Notes under the pieces: generated by a model | Databases searched by the model: none | The model's input: the letters and a program-made list of their open reading frames with translations, nothing else | What the model was told of the DNA's origin: nothing | NCBI GenBank assembly: GCA_035610835.1 | Contig: CM069448.1 | Span: 27,959,498 to 28,023,497 of the forward strand | Origin: Ophiura sarsii | Taxonomy: Eukaryota; Echinodermata; Ophiuroidea; Amphilepidida; Ophiuridae | Reading direction: 5' to 3' | Length of the DNA: 64,000 nucleotides | Part shown: positions 46,445-58,833 of the stretch, piece by piece | Layout of the letters: every line of letters starts with the position of its first letter | How positions within the stretch are numbered: the stretch's first letter is position 1 | Position numbers and translations under genes: made by a program

Positions 46445-46737
46445 CTTCGTCTAGAAATGTTGGCCATTTCTTCGTCATTGACTGGTTTGTCGAATCGAGA
46501 AGGTCCCGACGGAACCGTAGCAATCTTTTCTTTCTCCTCCACAGCCAGGCTTGCCGCGATCAATTCATCATCCGATATATCGGAAACCGCTGGATAGAAT
46601 TTCTCGGTTTCTTTTTCCACGTTTTCATTAGGAAACACATCATCATAATTTATTTCATCATTTCCATCACTATCATTCATTTCATTTCGAAACGAATTTT
46701 GTGTCAGAAATATATCGGAGTCGCTTTCGCTTGCCAT
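46445..46737 (-). CDS. Crypton-type recombinase gene, exon 1 (acidic N-terminus)
   Basis: ATG at 46737 starts MASESDSDIFLTQNSF, an acidic, Ser/Asp/Glu-rich stretch of about 97 residues ending ANISRR at a donor AAG|GTAC (exon end 46445). The exon ends in phase 2 and joins exon 2 at 45348 to restore an Arg codon, with SRR-R-LSDSTERK continuing. The intron is 1096 bp. An acidic leader before the recombinase domain is common in Crypton-derived proteins. No promoter motif was clear upstream. Confidence 0.7.
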
Positions 46738-48842
46738 CTTTACTAGTCAATACCCAGAGTCAGAATGAGTTTATAATATCTTCAAGAATAATTTCACTAT
46801 CGTCTCTTTAAAATTACGTAATTTATCAATGAATATGACTACATGATCAATTTATATCTTTCAAGTTTCTTTAAAGTTACAACACTTATCATATACTTTC
46901 CTTAATATGTTGTTATGCAAATGTCATTGCCTCTTTTCAAGGGCCTATAATGCATTGGCTATAATGTCATTGCCCTTCAAGGGTCAATAATGTATCGGCG
47001 TGTTTTTCACTACATTCGTAAGGGTATTGGTGTGTTTTTCACTACATTCGCAAGGACAATGCAAATCATGTCAGTAGCTCATGCAAAATTATCCTGAGAA
47101 ATCAAAAACAATTGTATGACGTCCTAGATGTGCGTTAAGTCGGATAATGGCCTCGTATTCACGGCCTCGGACAATTCTTTTCCACGAAAATTCCTCGAAA
47201 ATTTCGCTTGCTTTGTACACCATTAGTATACTGCTATTTACACGTTAACCACAAAAACGTTAGACATGTATCCTTTTTACATGTTAAATAATATGGAAAT
47301 GTGTTTGTAAAGAAAATACTGCCTAGTTTCCGTGTTGTCATTCACTGATTTCTGTGTATTCTAACCGTTGGAACATATAGGACCAGTTGCACCACTGATG
47401 GGGTAACTAGTCCGTGCCAAGTAAAGTTTTCAGCTAGTGGTAATTGGCCTTTTCTTAAGATATTTTTTAACATTGATTTTATATTATATGTAAACAGTTA
47501 CATGGGTGATATTTTCATAGCAATTTCATAAATATTTACACAAGCTTTAATCTTTTATATCATGAAATATGCTTAACCGGACCAGTTGCCCCATCCTCCC
47601 CTCTACCCTTTTTTGCCCATTCCTTAAAATATATTGTTTTACCTCTACTAATATTACTATACATTCATTATTCCAAATCACCTGATTTCCCCATATTTCT
47701 ACTTGATCGATGTTCTGAGAACATTTTTTTAAACCGAACCTTAATCAAATTACTATAGATGGGGTGACAGGTGACGTCACACCGGGCAAAACGTGGCTAG
47801 TTGCCATTGTTCTTTGCCCGGCAGTTTGCGCACACATCCTGTTTTGTTTAGGACCCGTGCTTTCAAAACTCGCGCCAAAGTATTATAAAGGACAATACGG
47901 CATAGCGGACAGTGTTGTGGTCATATGCTGTTCCCTCAAGCGTGTATCGACAGTCCAGTCCCTTCGACGGTCACCTCATCTATAGGCCTGGGGTTATAGT
48001 GATGTGGTATAAGTACCGTCGGGTAGGCATGTAAGGGTTAAACAACGGGAAATGGTTTAGGATAGGAGCCCTAGGGGTTATATCGATGGGGTATAAGCAG
48101 GCCCCTGCTACTGAGATTCTCGGCGGCTGTGACTCCGATACAACGTGCAAATCTGATAGAAACAATTCTTAACAAAGACGGGACCGGCTAAATGCCGAGA
48201 ACAACGTGGAGAAAGCCATTGACTTTCGGCAGCTTAAGAATTACCCTGCATTGTCTTGGTTCCCAATTTGAATACGATTTATACATTCAAAATAAACAAT
48301 CGGGTTCCAAGCCGTTGGCAATAAGTATGTTGAAAACACCGTGTATACCGCCCTCTAAAGGCGCCAGTCCAATCCAGTTAAGGTTTGTCCAGCAAAAACC
48401 TAGACAATCCAGGTGGGGCTACACAGAGCTTGGACACAGTTTCGTCCGAGCATAGCCTCTCAACAAGCTCTTGCATTGTAGTTTTCAATTCGCACGCCAA
48501 CGCATCACCCCACCTATCATTATGACTTTATATCCAATTAAAAAGCTATGCAGTACACGGCAGTAGTTGTAATGAAATAATATATTCTATGTGAGGGGAA
48601 AATGCAACAAGCACCCACACACACATGAATGAATACAGCAAAATTGTTAACTTTATTTGTTGGGAGTGGCTGTTTTTAATAATAATTCAACCAGCATGCT
48701 TATATAGGCTTTTTAAGCCTGGCCCGAGCATTTTGCTTGAGTCTGGTCCCTTCAGGACCCAAGCGTGTGTCTGTACGGACCGACCGTGTAAACAAACAAA
48801 CAAACAACAAACGTTGAACAACTAGCGTAAACAATAACAATA
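46738..48842. other. No gene seen
   Basis: 5' flank of the Crypton-type gene and intergenic DNA. 46920-47050 has short duplications (cattgcc-ttcaaggg, gtgtttttcactacattcg). 47990-48090 holds the degenerate gggttataggatgtggtataag repeat also found near 50300. The open frames at 47764 and 48192 are unsupported. Confidence 0.4.
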
Positions 48843-49193
48843 TTAATAGCGTAAATAAAGACTTGCATAAAGTCTATAGAGGTTAGCAGACGACAGCTCT
48901 ATTTCGATAGCTTCATATCTCTGTTTCATATCAACTGATAGTTTTGATTTTATGCATTGAATCATGTGTGTTAACGTGCAGCTCCTGCTGCGAATGAGGT
49001 GGTTTTGGGGCTTGTCGCGCTGGGTAAAAATGAGCGGTTTTTGGCGAGTTTTTGAAGTCTTGTCTTGCAAGTGTGGAACGGTAACATATACACTTAGCAT
49101 GCTTAGAAGACACGGGCCCCTACACTTCACCGACGGCTTCAGGAAGCAAACATTTGCCAGAAGACACAGACTCAGGATAAAAACTGTCTTCAA
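48843..49193 (-). CDS. Possible secreted-protein exon (signal-peptide-like start)
   Basis: A 116-codon minus-strand frame opens with MKTVFILSLCLLANVCFLK, a good signal-peptide profile (basic n-region, Leu-rich core). The downstream residues are Ser/Lys/Arg-rich with no known domain. A possible donor GTGAAG follows codon 21, so only the leader may be coding. There is no homology support, and no phase-compatible partner was found; the cysteine-rich exon at 40450 needs an incoming phase of 2. Confidence 0.25.
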   Translation of the reverse strand: MKTVFILSLCLLANVCFLKPSVKCRGPCLLSMLSVYVTVPHLQDKTSKTRQKPLIFTQRDKPQNHLIRSRSCTLTHMIQCIKSKLSVDMKQRYEAIEIELSSANLYRLYASLYLRY

Positions 49194-49808
49194 TAGACTA
49201 ATGGTCGTACATATGCGTGTTATATTACGTGTCTTCGTGGTGATATTTCATCGCGGGACATCTTGCATTATTGCATAGCCTTGTGTTATGAAGAACTGTA
49301 AATGCTTACAACTTAAATACTTTACAGTCGTATAGGCTTGGTATGCCATTCTTTGATTGCTCTAACCGTTTTGCCTTGCAAGACATGACTTCAAAAAGTC
49401 TGAAAAATACCATCAGTACCTCGAGAATAGAAGAGTAGACCTATTACATAACCCTTCTGCTTTGTAAAGTTCAAATTCTGCTTTGTAAAGTTCAAATTCT
49501 GCTTTGTAAATTCAACTTGCACCCGGGCTTGTGCCTTCTTCAATTTTCAATTGAGCTAAACACACTTGCACCCAGGATAAGCATTTCTTTTAATTTTGAG
49601 TATTTAGACCAAGGCATAACGTGGCATAATATAATAACATCATCAAATTGTTTATCATCACTGCACCGCATAGCAGCCTCAGCGTTTATCCCATACTACA
49701 AAATATATAATTTATAGGGGCTTTTCTTTTGTTCAGATCCGGTGAGTTAACTATGAACGCTGCAGAAAGGTGTATGTTACAAAAAAAACAGCCATATATT
49801 AATGATAT

Positions 49809-49891
49809 GGTTGCATGAGGAATTGAACCCGGGATTCCAGTGCGTGGAAGCGCTAGAGCGTGGCCACTATACGCTACACTAGACTAACTGT
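49809..49891 (-). repeat. tRNA-derived SINE head or tRNA pseudogene
   Basis: On the minus strand TTAGTCTAGTGTAGCGTATAG resembles an A-box region and CCGGGTTCAATTCC a B-box region, ~45 nt apart. The acceptor ends do not pair, so a functional tRNA is unlikely. Confidence 0.5.
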
Positions 49892-50229
49892 TTTGGCATA
49901 GTCGTAGATATATTTAGTATGGAGTGATTCAAGCATCACATTTCGTACGCGTTGATGATCCCCATACTTATTTCAAAATTAAAACAATGAATCGATTAGC
50001 ATTTTAAACAATGAAAAATAAAATTGTTCATTAGGACTCCGTGTACAATTACGTGACTTCGTTTTCGCGCTGATTTCATTAGACTGATGCAAAGTCTGTT
50101 ATAACTGTATTGTACCGAACTATTAAAAGAGTAAGACTAATTACCTCTTTTGGATTACGCACAGAAATAGTCTTACACTTTATACACTAAGTTTCAAGCG
50201 GGCCACTGCAACGTAGTCTAATTTAACTG

Positions 50230-50770
50230 GATTGACCTGGCGGTTTTTGAGGGCGTCCCAGCCCATATCAATGCGACTTTCAAAAAGAGTGACCCCTCCT
50301 TAGTTTAATTCCTCTATGGTATAAGCAACCTGATTTGGAGAGTAGAGGGTTTATGAAGTTAGGTGGTATTACTATTATGCTAAACAAGCCACGGGACCGA
50401 GGGTTACTGAAGTTTTGCGGTTTGAGAGGTAGGGTTAATACAGTAAGCCACGGGAAATGGTTTAGGATACACCTAGGGTTATAATTATTATAGTGATGTG
50501 GACCGTTGGTTAGGGGTTAATACATGTAAAGCAACCTGGTTTGTGTGTAATGGGTGGTTAATGTAGTTGGAAGGGGTGGGGGTGGGGGTGTGTGTGTGGG
50601 GGGGGGGGGGGGGTTAACCTATAATAGTACTCCGTTACTTTTAATCTCAGTTTCGCCTAATTTGCACGAAAGATAAAGGAAAATACGGAAATCGTTATAA
50701 TATTCCAGTGGAATTAGTTAGGGGGTTAATGAAGTAATGTGATATAACTATAGATTTACAAAATATATGG
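50230..50770. repeat. Degenerate GGGTTAATGAAGTAAGC-type repeat with poly(G)
   Basis: Irregular ~60-bp units with gggttaat-a-gtaagc, ccacgggaaatggtttagga and tataatagtgatgtgg words. The unit is shared with 47990-48090 and, inverted, with 33740-33990. G16 at 50598-50613. Confidence 0.55.
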
Positions 50771-51197
50771 TCATGTGTTAAAAGCTCGCCTCCTTTCGCG
50801 TTACACGCGGATTTTGGCTTTCGCGACATGATTTTAACTTTACACATTTATATTTGCTTGTATGCCCCCCTGAGGTAGTAAAAGTATGCATTTTCTGAAG
50901 GGAAATTGCATGAGGAAACCATGCTATTGAAATTATAGTACGACTAAGGACTAAAATGGTATGATTCACAATGTTCGGAAAATATCAGAGTTTTTTAATT
51001 TTTAATTTGAGATCCATATATTTTTATACCTACCCCTATCATTATTTACTTTACATATTTGAATTCCTCATGAAATTACCCATCAGATTATATATAATTG
51101 TCGAAGGTTACTACGTCGGTAAGGTTATTATACCCACTAGTGAATATCACCAATTTTCATTTGATATATTTTTAGAATTTTCAGAAATATTTGTTAA

Positions 51198-51719
51198 GGG
51201 AAGACATCAAAACTCGACCGCCCGTTGACCGCCGGTTACGGTCGGTTCCGCCCGGTTCTTTCAGGTCAAATGTTTTACTGGTATATGAATATTCACGCAT
51301 GCAACACTGAACAACCGCCGGTTGACTTAATACTGTAACCGGACCAATTTACACTATCAATCTGTTACTTTGCGGTCATAATAGCTCTCTCTCTATAATC
51401 GTTCTATAAAAAAAAAATCATAGACTTTCGGTATTGATTTTAAATAGTTAATTGAGCTATAAACAGATTGAACAAGCCAACCCCAGCGAAAATCAATAGC
51501 TGTATTGTACTGGTTGACAACTGAGACTTGAGAACCCATACTTCAAGACTTTATTGCTCACGCGTGTGACGAGGCACTATCAACCGGTCGTGTTCACCAG
51601 AGTGTAACTATTTGACCTCATTATGTGTGTATATTATAACAGACGACACGTTTTGTGAGAACCGGGCGGAACCGGCCGTAACCGGCGGTCAACGGGCGGT
51701 CGAGTTTTGACGTGATCCC
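51198..51719. mobile_element. Harbinger-like MITE (TSD TAA)
   Basis: About 60-bp GC-rich inverted termini starting GGGAAGACATCAAAACTCGA on the left and the complement of GGGATCACGTCAAAACTCGA on the right, sharing CCCGTTGACCGCCGGTTACG. TAA lies at 51195-51197 and 51720-51722. GGG...CCC ends with a TAA/TTA target suggest PIF/Harbinger. The interior is AT-rich and non-coding. Confidence 0.8.
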
Positions 51720-51722
51720 TAA

Positions 51723-54187
51723 GGATATACCCTTCCCTGATTTAAACTGCATTTCTGAATTCCTCTAGTTACAAGCTTTCCAAAAATGTATACTTTTGCT
51801 ATCATAGGTTGAAAACCTTTTCTGTTATAGTCATTTTTATAAATCCGGTAAATTGAGGCTGATTATTCATGTTGACTGTGTAGCAAATGGGAAGAAAGCT
51901 GATGATCGTGGTCTTATCCATAATTAATTAGTTATTACAAATAGTTGACAAGTCTGTTGAACCACATACTTAAAGACTACTATAGTCTATCCATCTGAGA
52001 CCGATCTTCCAATCACGTGACCCAGCCGTTCCATTGACTGGGAGAGGAGGCTATTTTCTGACGAGAATCTCGATGGAATCAATGGAATCAGTTTGAATGA
52101 AAAATAGCCATAATAGAAAATAATTATGTTTAACACATACACTTATCATTAAAATCCAGGTTGTACCATGATATATGTTTAATTTACATACCTAACTGCG
52201 GATGAGTACCTACTCAATTTTTAATAATATTGACCGATCATGCTTATAACATTTTGCCAGTCTGTTTGTGAAATATGTTTGTAATTTCTGGCTGCGTATC
52301 CCTTGATGTTAGCACAAATAATTTCATCCGGATTTCAAATCGCAGTGATATTGTTGTAGTCTGATTATTTCATGTCCATGCATTATCTTTTGCAAGTCGT
52401 CAGTTTTGAAAGTGTGTCAGTACTTCTTAATGACATCATAAAGTTGAGGAATCTTCAATGAATGTTATTTTTAGTCATTCCCTCATTCCTGCCTTTCAGC
52501 CTTTAATTAAACTACTTGATGTTGGTATTTCGCTCTCAACGCTACATAGTATAATATATCCATGATGAGTTTCAGGAATGTTTGGAAAGGTTTTTACTTG
52601 TTACTTTTGATAAAAATTACAATGGCAAATAAAAATTTATTGTGGCCTCCTGCGTTGTGATAAATCTTCTAAGTTCACCAGTTTCGATTGTTTTCAGCTT
52701 TATGTTTTTATTTATATGCCGATATCACAGGTGACGATTTCAAAGCCTTTTGATTTCAAATAATGCGCAAATGGTTCGATATTTGGCTCTCTTTGAATGG
52801 TACACTAAACATAGCTGCTACGTGCATGCGTGTGATGAGAATAATATGCATTGGCGCAGTATTGTGTATATTATTGCATAAGGCAGCTTAATTGTTTCAA
52901 TTCACATTATAGATGGGGTTCGACCGGAGGTTGGTATAAAATGGGATCCTTCGACAACTAGCGAATATACGCCAGAAGACCGTACATCTTATTTTTGCTC
53001 ATCACCCCTGCCCATCCAAGCACCAAAGATCGCTCTTCGATGAATTCACTATAAATATCCTTTAAAATACTTAAAGGCTACTAAATATCCTTCAAAATGG
53101 GAACAGAATGGTGTTTGTAACATCAGGGATGACTAGTTATTGTAAAAATAACAAAGCATGGGATTTTCCCCATTGAGTTTGTACAGGCGGCACTCCTTCC
53201 GGCGTCACCCCTTCCGGCACCACCCCAGGTCCCCAAACTTCAAACAGCTGTATCTCCCTTTTCTGTATTAGCTATACCAATGCCATCTTGCAAATTAAAT
53301 AGTTCACGAAATTAGCAGTTTACTGCCCGGGGACTGGTTATTATAAAAAGGGACTAACTCATTCTTGGTAAATCATGTTTAAAAGATAATTCACTAACAA
53401 ATCACCGTGGCGTTTAATTATTGATCTTGCCGTTTTAAAAATAAAGGAATTAATTGATTAATTAATTAATTTAATTAAGCATTAATTAGTGGATAAATTG
53501 TCGTTGGGTAATTATTTTTGCTATTTTATTAATTTGTAGCTATGTATTATTCATTTTTAAACTAAAAAGTACACATTATTGCTGAAATCTATGTATTAAT
53601 CACGTTTGTAGTTTTTGAATCAGACCATCATATGCAAAGCAGGCAATCAATTTCCAGATTTAAAGCACATTTCCAGATTTGGTCATTTGCCTGGACTGAT
53701 AATGGGTATAACGTATGGGCATACATTAAATATAATGTGGTTTCTTAATACATTACAACTGCGGACAAGACGGGTTGCTTCAAAAATACAGAACCCGCAG
53801 ATTTTGGCGTTTTATAATAATTCCCCCGGAATTATACAACTCATGAACTCAAGTTTTATGGTACTTGACAACTGATGAACTCAAGTTATAACTCATGAGT
53901 CTCATTTGCTTATCTCGCGGGACCCGAGTGTAGCGAGGGTATCCCCGTTAAGTGTACATAGTTTGGAGAATACAGAATATGACGACATAATAGCATTGTT
54001 ATCGTCTTTTTTAAGAAACAAATTTCGAGAATTGCGTTTATTTAAATGATGTGTTTAAAGTCAAAGCTAAACGCGTGTTTAGCTTAAAACCGTCATTACA
54101 TCGTACGAGAATACGTGCCATAACGTTTAAATTTTACACGAGTTAATTTTCATCAAAACTTAGATGAGCTAAACAAAATACAATGTA
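51723..54187. other. No gene seen
   Basis: AT-rich with no recognised repeat ends. 53180-53230 has two ccttccggc-ccacc words in a locally GC-rich patch. The open frame at 53615-53875 has no recognised domain. Confidence 0.35.
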
Positions 54188-54240
54188 TATAAGAGCTGAT
54201 ATGCAAAAGGGCTTACGTCCACTTTTTTACTTCCACTTTT
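54188..54240. mobile_element. Solitary end of the GCAAAAGGGC repeat family
   Basis: agagctgatatgcaaaaggg is the complement of the right end of the element at 58185-58695. No nearby partner was seen on the right until 58.2 kb, so it is either a solo end or the left end of a large composite. Confidence 0.45.
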
Positions 54241-55259
54241 TTACTGGGTCCTAACCAGTATTAAAAACAAAGATTGCTCAAGCAAACTAAACCAAACCAT
54301 ACCAAACCAAGTGTGTGGTTGCCGTTAGTATATTTACATCAGCATGGCTAGGCAACAATTGGCTATTTGGAACTTAGGAGCAACATAGGAGTTGATTTTT
54401 ACTTTTTAGTGCAGATTTTAGTCGGATTTCGGTACCGATTTTAGTATGATTCTTAGTGCGTTTTGCCTCTGTCAAACTTATATAGGAATATGGATTGCCA
54501 ATGCAGCCGCTATCGTGGAATTTGGCTTATTTTGGCCCTGCACCGCGTCATGTATTTTCTATTGGCAAACAGTAAGGGAGAGAGAGCTTGAGGCTTGGTT
54601 TGGGAGTTTAAATTGGCAACACTGAACGCACGCCCATGTCGCTTGATAGCTACCAGCAGTGTAAAAATCGAGTTTACATGGTTTCATATTATTTTTATTT
54701 TTGAAAGACTGTTTTAAAATCGCGATAATGACAGATTTCCTCAATGAAAATAGCTGAATTTGGTATCATTTTGAAGAGAAATGTATATTTATCCGTAAAA
54801 GTGAAATGTTTTTGTCAAAATAGTGAATTTCTTGTTAATTCTTCGCCCGATGAAATTTTGATTTTATAGCACCGAAAGAAAAAAATCGAGAGTAATTTTC
54901 ACATTTTTATCGTCATCGCAGGAAAAACATCCTGCTCAAGAAATAATACATATGTGTTATCCTTTCTCAATGTAAGGTTAAACAATATTAAATTCGAATA
55001 AGTCAATCAAGAACACGGCGTTAATAGACCCATATATTCTGCGAAACTCCGAAAATGGCCGTTTGGGAACACGTGTATAAATCATAAATGTATGTACCCT
55101 TTGTTGATGAATGGAGTCGCTATAACTGGCAACTGCTCTGAGCCTGTTGGAAGTAAAATTCTCTAAATCTACGTTCGAAATCCCTATAAGCATGATAAGG
55201 GGAATTTATATGTGGTTTAGGATGATTGAGGTTGTGTGATTAGGGATGGTGGCTAATAG
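54241..55259. other. No gene seen
   Basis: AT-rich non-coding sequence; short unsupported frames only. Confidence 0.4.
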
Positions 55260-56420
55260 GTGGGGGTACGCAGGGTACCAAAATAATACATTATTTAATA
55301 TTTAATATAATATTATATGAGGGGAGGTATCGGGGAGTTAAAAGAGATAGGTTGGTACAAAAATATATAATAAAATATAATACAACAACTAAATGTTGTA
55401 ATTTTCGTGTGATTAAATTGTAGTGTGATTAAATTTTCGCAGGATTAAAATTTTCGGGCAATTTAATTTTCGCGCGATTAAATGTTCGCGCGATGAAACA
55501 ATTGGCAGATTTTTTGAGGGGAAATATCGGGTACCAAAATATTTAATTTTTTTTGTGTGTGATTAAATTTTCGCGCGATTAAATATTCGCGTGATGAAAC
55601 AATTAGCAGGTTTTATGGGGGTATCGGGGGTGTTAAAAACTATATGTACAGGGCAGGGGTGCCAAAATATTTAATGAAATATAATACTTGTATTTGTAAT
55701 TTTTGTGTGATTAAATTTTCGGAGGATTAACTTTTTCGGGCACTTTTATTTTCGCGTGATTAAATGTTCGCGTGATGAAACAATTGGCAGATTTTATGAG
55801 AGGGGATATCGGGGGTGTTATAAGAGATAGGGTACCGGGCAGGGGTACCAAAATATTTAATAACATATTTCGTGTGATTTATATTTCTGGCAATTCAATT
55901 TTAAGAGATAGTACCGGGCATGGGTACCAACATATTTAATAATATTTTTCGTGTGATTTAATTTTCGGGCAATTGAATTTTCGCGTGATGAAACAATTAG
56001 ATGGTTTTATGGGGGGGGGGGGGGGGGGGGGGGGGGTTCGGGGGTGTTAAAAGAGATAGGTACAGGGCAGGGGTATCAACATATTTAATAAAATATACAT
56101 TTCGCATGATTAAATTTTCGGGCAATTAAATGTTCGCGCGATGAAACAATTGGCAGGTTTTGTGGGTGTATCGGGAGTTATAAAGAGATAGGTACAGGGA
56201 AGGGGTATACAATGTTATTATTAAAGGGCAGGGGTACCAAAATATTTAATAACATATACTGTACAAATAAAAGTTGTATTTTTTGTGTGATTAAATTTTC
56301 GCATGATTAAAATGTTCGGGTAATTACATTTTCGCGCGCTGAAAATGTTATGGGGTGGTGGGTATATATCGAGGTGTTAAAAGAAGTACCGGGCGGGGGT
56401 ACCAAAATATTGATTTTTAG
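55260..56420. repeat. Minisatellite, ~130-bp degenerate unit
   Basis: Five or more units with gtgtgattaaattttcgcgc, gatgaaacaattggcaggtt, tatcgggggtgttaaaagag and gggcaggggtaccaaaatat. Units vary in length by internal loss of the ttcgcgcgattaaat sub-repeat. G26 at 56011-56036. Confidence 0.85.
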
Positions 56421-56679
56421 GCTAACGTTGAGGGTGCCGGTGGGCTTTTTTCGGCACTTTAGGCCATTGTTAGCCTCTTCTCATAAAAAAAATTGTACAT
56501 TTTCAGACTTTCATTTGACAAATCATATTTTTAGGAAATATGGACGACGTTTATTTAATAAGTCTTAACGTACGCAAAAGATTAATTACGGAATGTTCAG
56601 AAATACTTTGGGGACTTGGCAAAATGAGATGAGGTAGGGGTGGGGGGGGGGGGGGGGCAACAAAGTTGGAAAGGTCATC

Positions 56680-57770
56680 CAGAGGTCAAATCGTCAAAGT
56701 TGCCCGATTGACGTCAAACTTGGAAAAAAGAAACTTAAACACCGGGGGGACATGTCTAAAATAAATTAGAGGTCATCCGAGGTCAACGGTCATTAGAGGT
56801 CATCCAAGGTCAAATGTCAACAAGGGGTTAAATCGTAAAAGTTGCCCGATTGATGTCAAACTTGGAGAAAAGAAACATGAACGCCGGATGAACATTTTTG
56901 GGGTTTAATTTACATAGGTCATCTGAGGTCAAAGGTCATCCAGGGGTCAAATCGTTAAAGTTGCTCGATTGACTTCAAACTTGGAGAAAAGAAACATGAA
57001 CACCGGGTGAACATGTTTCAAATTAATTAGAGGCCATCCAAGGTCAACGGTCATTAGAGGTCATCTAAGGTCAAAGGTCAACAAGGGGTTAAATCGTGCA
57101 ATGAACACCGGGGAACATGTCAAAAAATAATGTTAGGTCGTCTGAGGTCAAAGGTCATCCAGAGGTCAAATCGTAAAAGTTGCCCTATTGACGTCAAACT
57201 TGGAAAAAAGAAACATGGACACCGGGTGAACATGTCTCAAATTAATTAGAGGTCATCCGAGGTCAACGGTCATAAGGGGTCATCCAAGGCCAAAGGTCAA
57301 CAAGGGGTTAAATCGTGCAATGAACACCGGGGGAACATGTCAAAAATAATGTTAGGTCATCTGAGGTCAAAGGTCATCCAGAGGTCAAATCGTAAAAATG
57401 CCCGATTGAAAAAGAAACATGAACACCGGGAAACATGTCTTAAATTAATTAGAGGTCATCGGAGGTCAACGGTCATTAGAGGTAATTCAAGGTCAATAAT
57501 GGGGTAAATCGTGCAATGAACACCGGGGAACATGTCAAAAATAATTAGAGGCCATCTGAGGTAAAAGGTCATCCTGAGGTCAAATCATTAAAGTTGCATG
57601 ATTGACGTCAAACTTGGAGAAAAGACCCTGCTAACACACAACGTTCTAAAAACATTCTAACAACGTTCATGAACGATTAAAACGTTCCAACAACGTTTCA
57701 AACGTTGTAAGAACGTTTTTGAACGTTGTGTGTTAGCTGGGAGAAACATGAACACGGGTGAATTGACCCC
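56680..57770. repeat. Minisatellite rich in AGGTCA half-sites
   Basis: Units of about 120-240 bp with gaggtcatccgaggtcaacg, aaggggttaaatcg, gacgtcaaacttggagaaaa and gaaacatgaacaccgggtga. The hexamer AGGTCA recurs throughout; AGGTCA-A-AGGTCA (DR1) occurs at 56926-56938, 57068-57080, 57145-57157 and 57364-57376. One MITE is inserted (57626-57741). Confidence 0.9.
57626..57741. mobile_element. Short palindromic MITE with AACGTT words (TSD AGA)
   Basis: Begins CCCTGCTAACACACAACGTTC and ends with GAACGTTGTGTGTTAGCTGGG. Between are inverted AACGTT repeats. The host minisatellite reads gagaaaagaaacatg; here it reads gagaaaaga and then agaaacatg, so a 3-bp AGA duplication flanks the 116-bp insert. 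Confidence 0.85.
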
Positions 57771-58184
57771 TATGTGACCTTTGACCTCATTGAGTTGATC
57801 TCCCAGCCAGGGGGATTCGCAAGTCGTGACTTGCAGTATTTTTATGTTTTGAAACTTCTCATACGCTTCAACACATGACATCAACTATAACACCTAACCA
57901 TACGCCATAATACTGCATTCCATTACAATATCATTCATTATTCTATCCATACTACTCTGACACCAACCAAATATATTCACTAACAGGACCCAGTCAGGTT
58001 TTGTTCAAAATCTAAAACCATAAACCCCGAGAACCGCGAAAGCCGAGAACCGCGAAAGCCGAGAACCGCCCTAGTTCAAGAATGAGTATAGCCGGCAATA
58101 TATAGTATTTTGGTAGTATTTTCTAGCAATGTTTGTAATTTGTTGAAAAAAAACCTTAGATCCCATAGTAATTCAATACAGAAG

Positions 58185-58695
58185 TCCGAGTTGTTATGCA
58201 AAAGGGATTCTGTCCAATAAAAATGTTTGGCAAAAGGGCTTAGATCCATTTACACTGTCCTCTAATGCAAAATACTGCCCTCTATAATTCACAATCCAAG
58301 ACAACTAAAGAATAAAAGTGAATTATTGTTCCTGTTTTGTCCCCTCGTCAACTCCTGACGTCCCGCCACTATCTGTTTAATTTGGCGATAGTCATTTGTC
58401 AGTCCAAATTTTCATTTGGTGAATGATTTTTTCCGTGTGGTAAACTATTTGTGTGCATTTTATTGACATGTTTTGCAAAAACTCTGACATAAAAAAATTG
58501 AAAAATAAAGAACATAATAACAACAAAATTAAAAGTGTTTGATTTGAAAAACTGTATTTGATTGGTATACTACGTACCTCTCTCATTATCATATACATAA
58601 TATTTCAAAGCATCACTCACATCCAGAATACTTTCATGCTGTTTTCACAAAATCACTCAAATGGATTTAAGCCCTTTTGCATATCAGCTCTTCAT
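58185..58695. mobile_element. MITE-like element of the GCAAAAGGGC family
   Basis: Left: ttatgcaaaagggattctgtcc and a second ggcaaaagggcttagatcca. Right: tggatttaagcccttttgca then tatcagctctt. It is related to 25789-26435 and 54188. AT-rich interior, no protein. Confidence 0.6.
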
Positions 58696-58833
58696 ATATT
58701 ATATTGATACTTTTATTGACATTAATTTTTAGGATGACACTACCGCGTTTCTTGTGCAAGGTTTTGTACTTACAAGATTATTAAAATACCCATTTCTGAA
58801 TATAGTGTGTTATCTTATTCTATTATACTTCAG

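Noticed and set aside
40309..49193. Joining the signal-peptide frame at 49193 to the cysteine-rich exon at 40450
   Set aside because: The possible donor after codon 21 is phase 0, whereas the exon at 40450 needs phase 2; the link would also span the Crypton gene.
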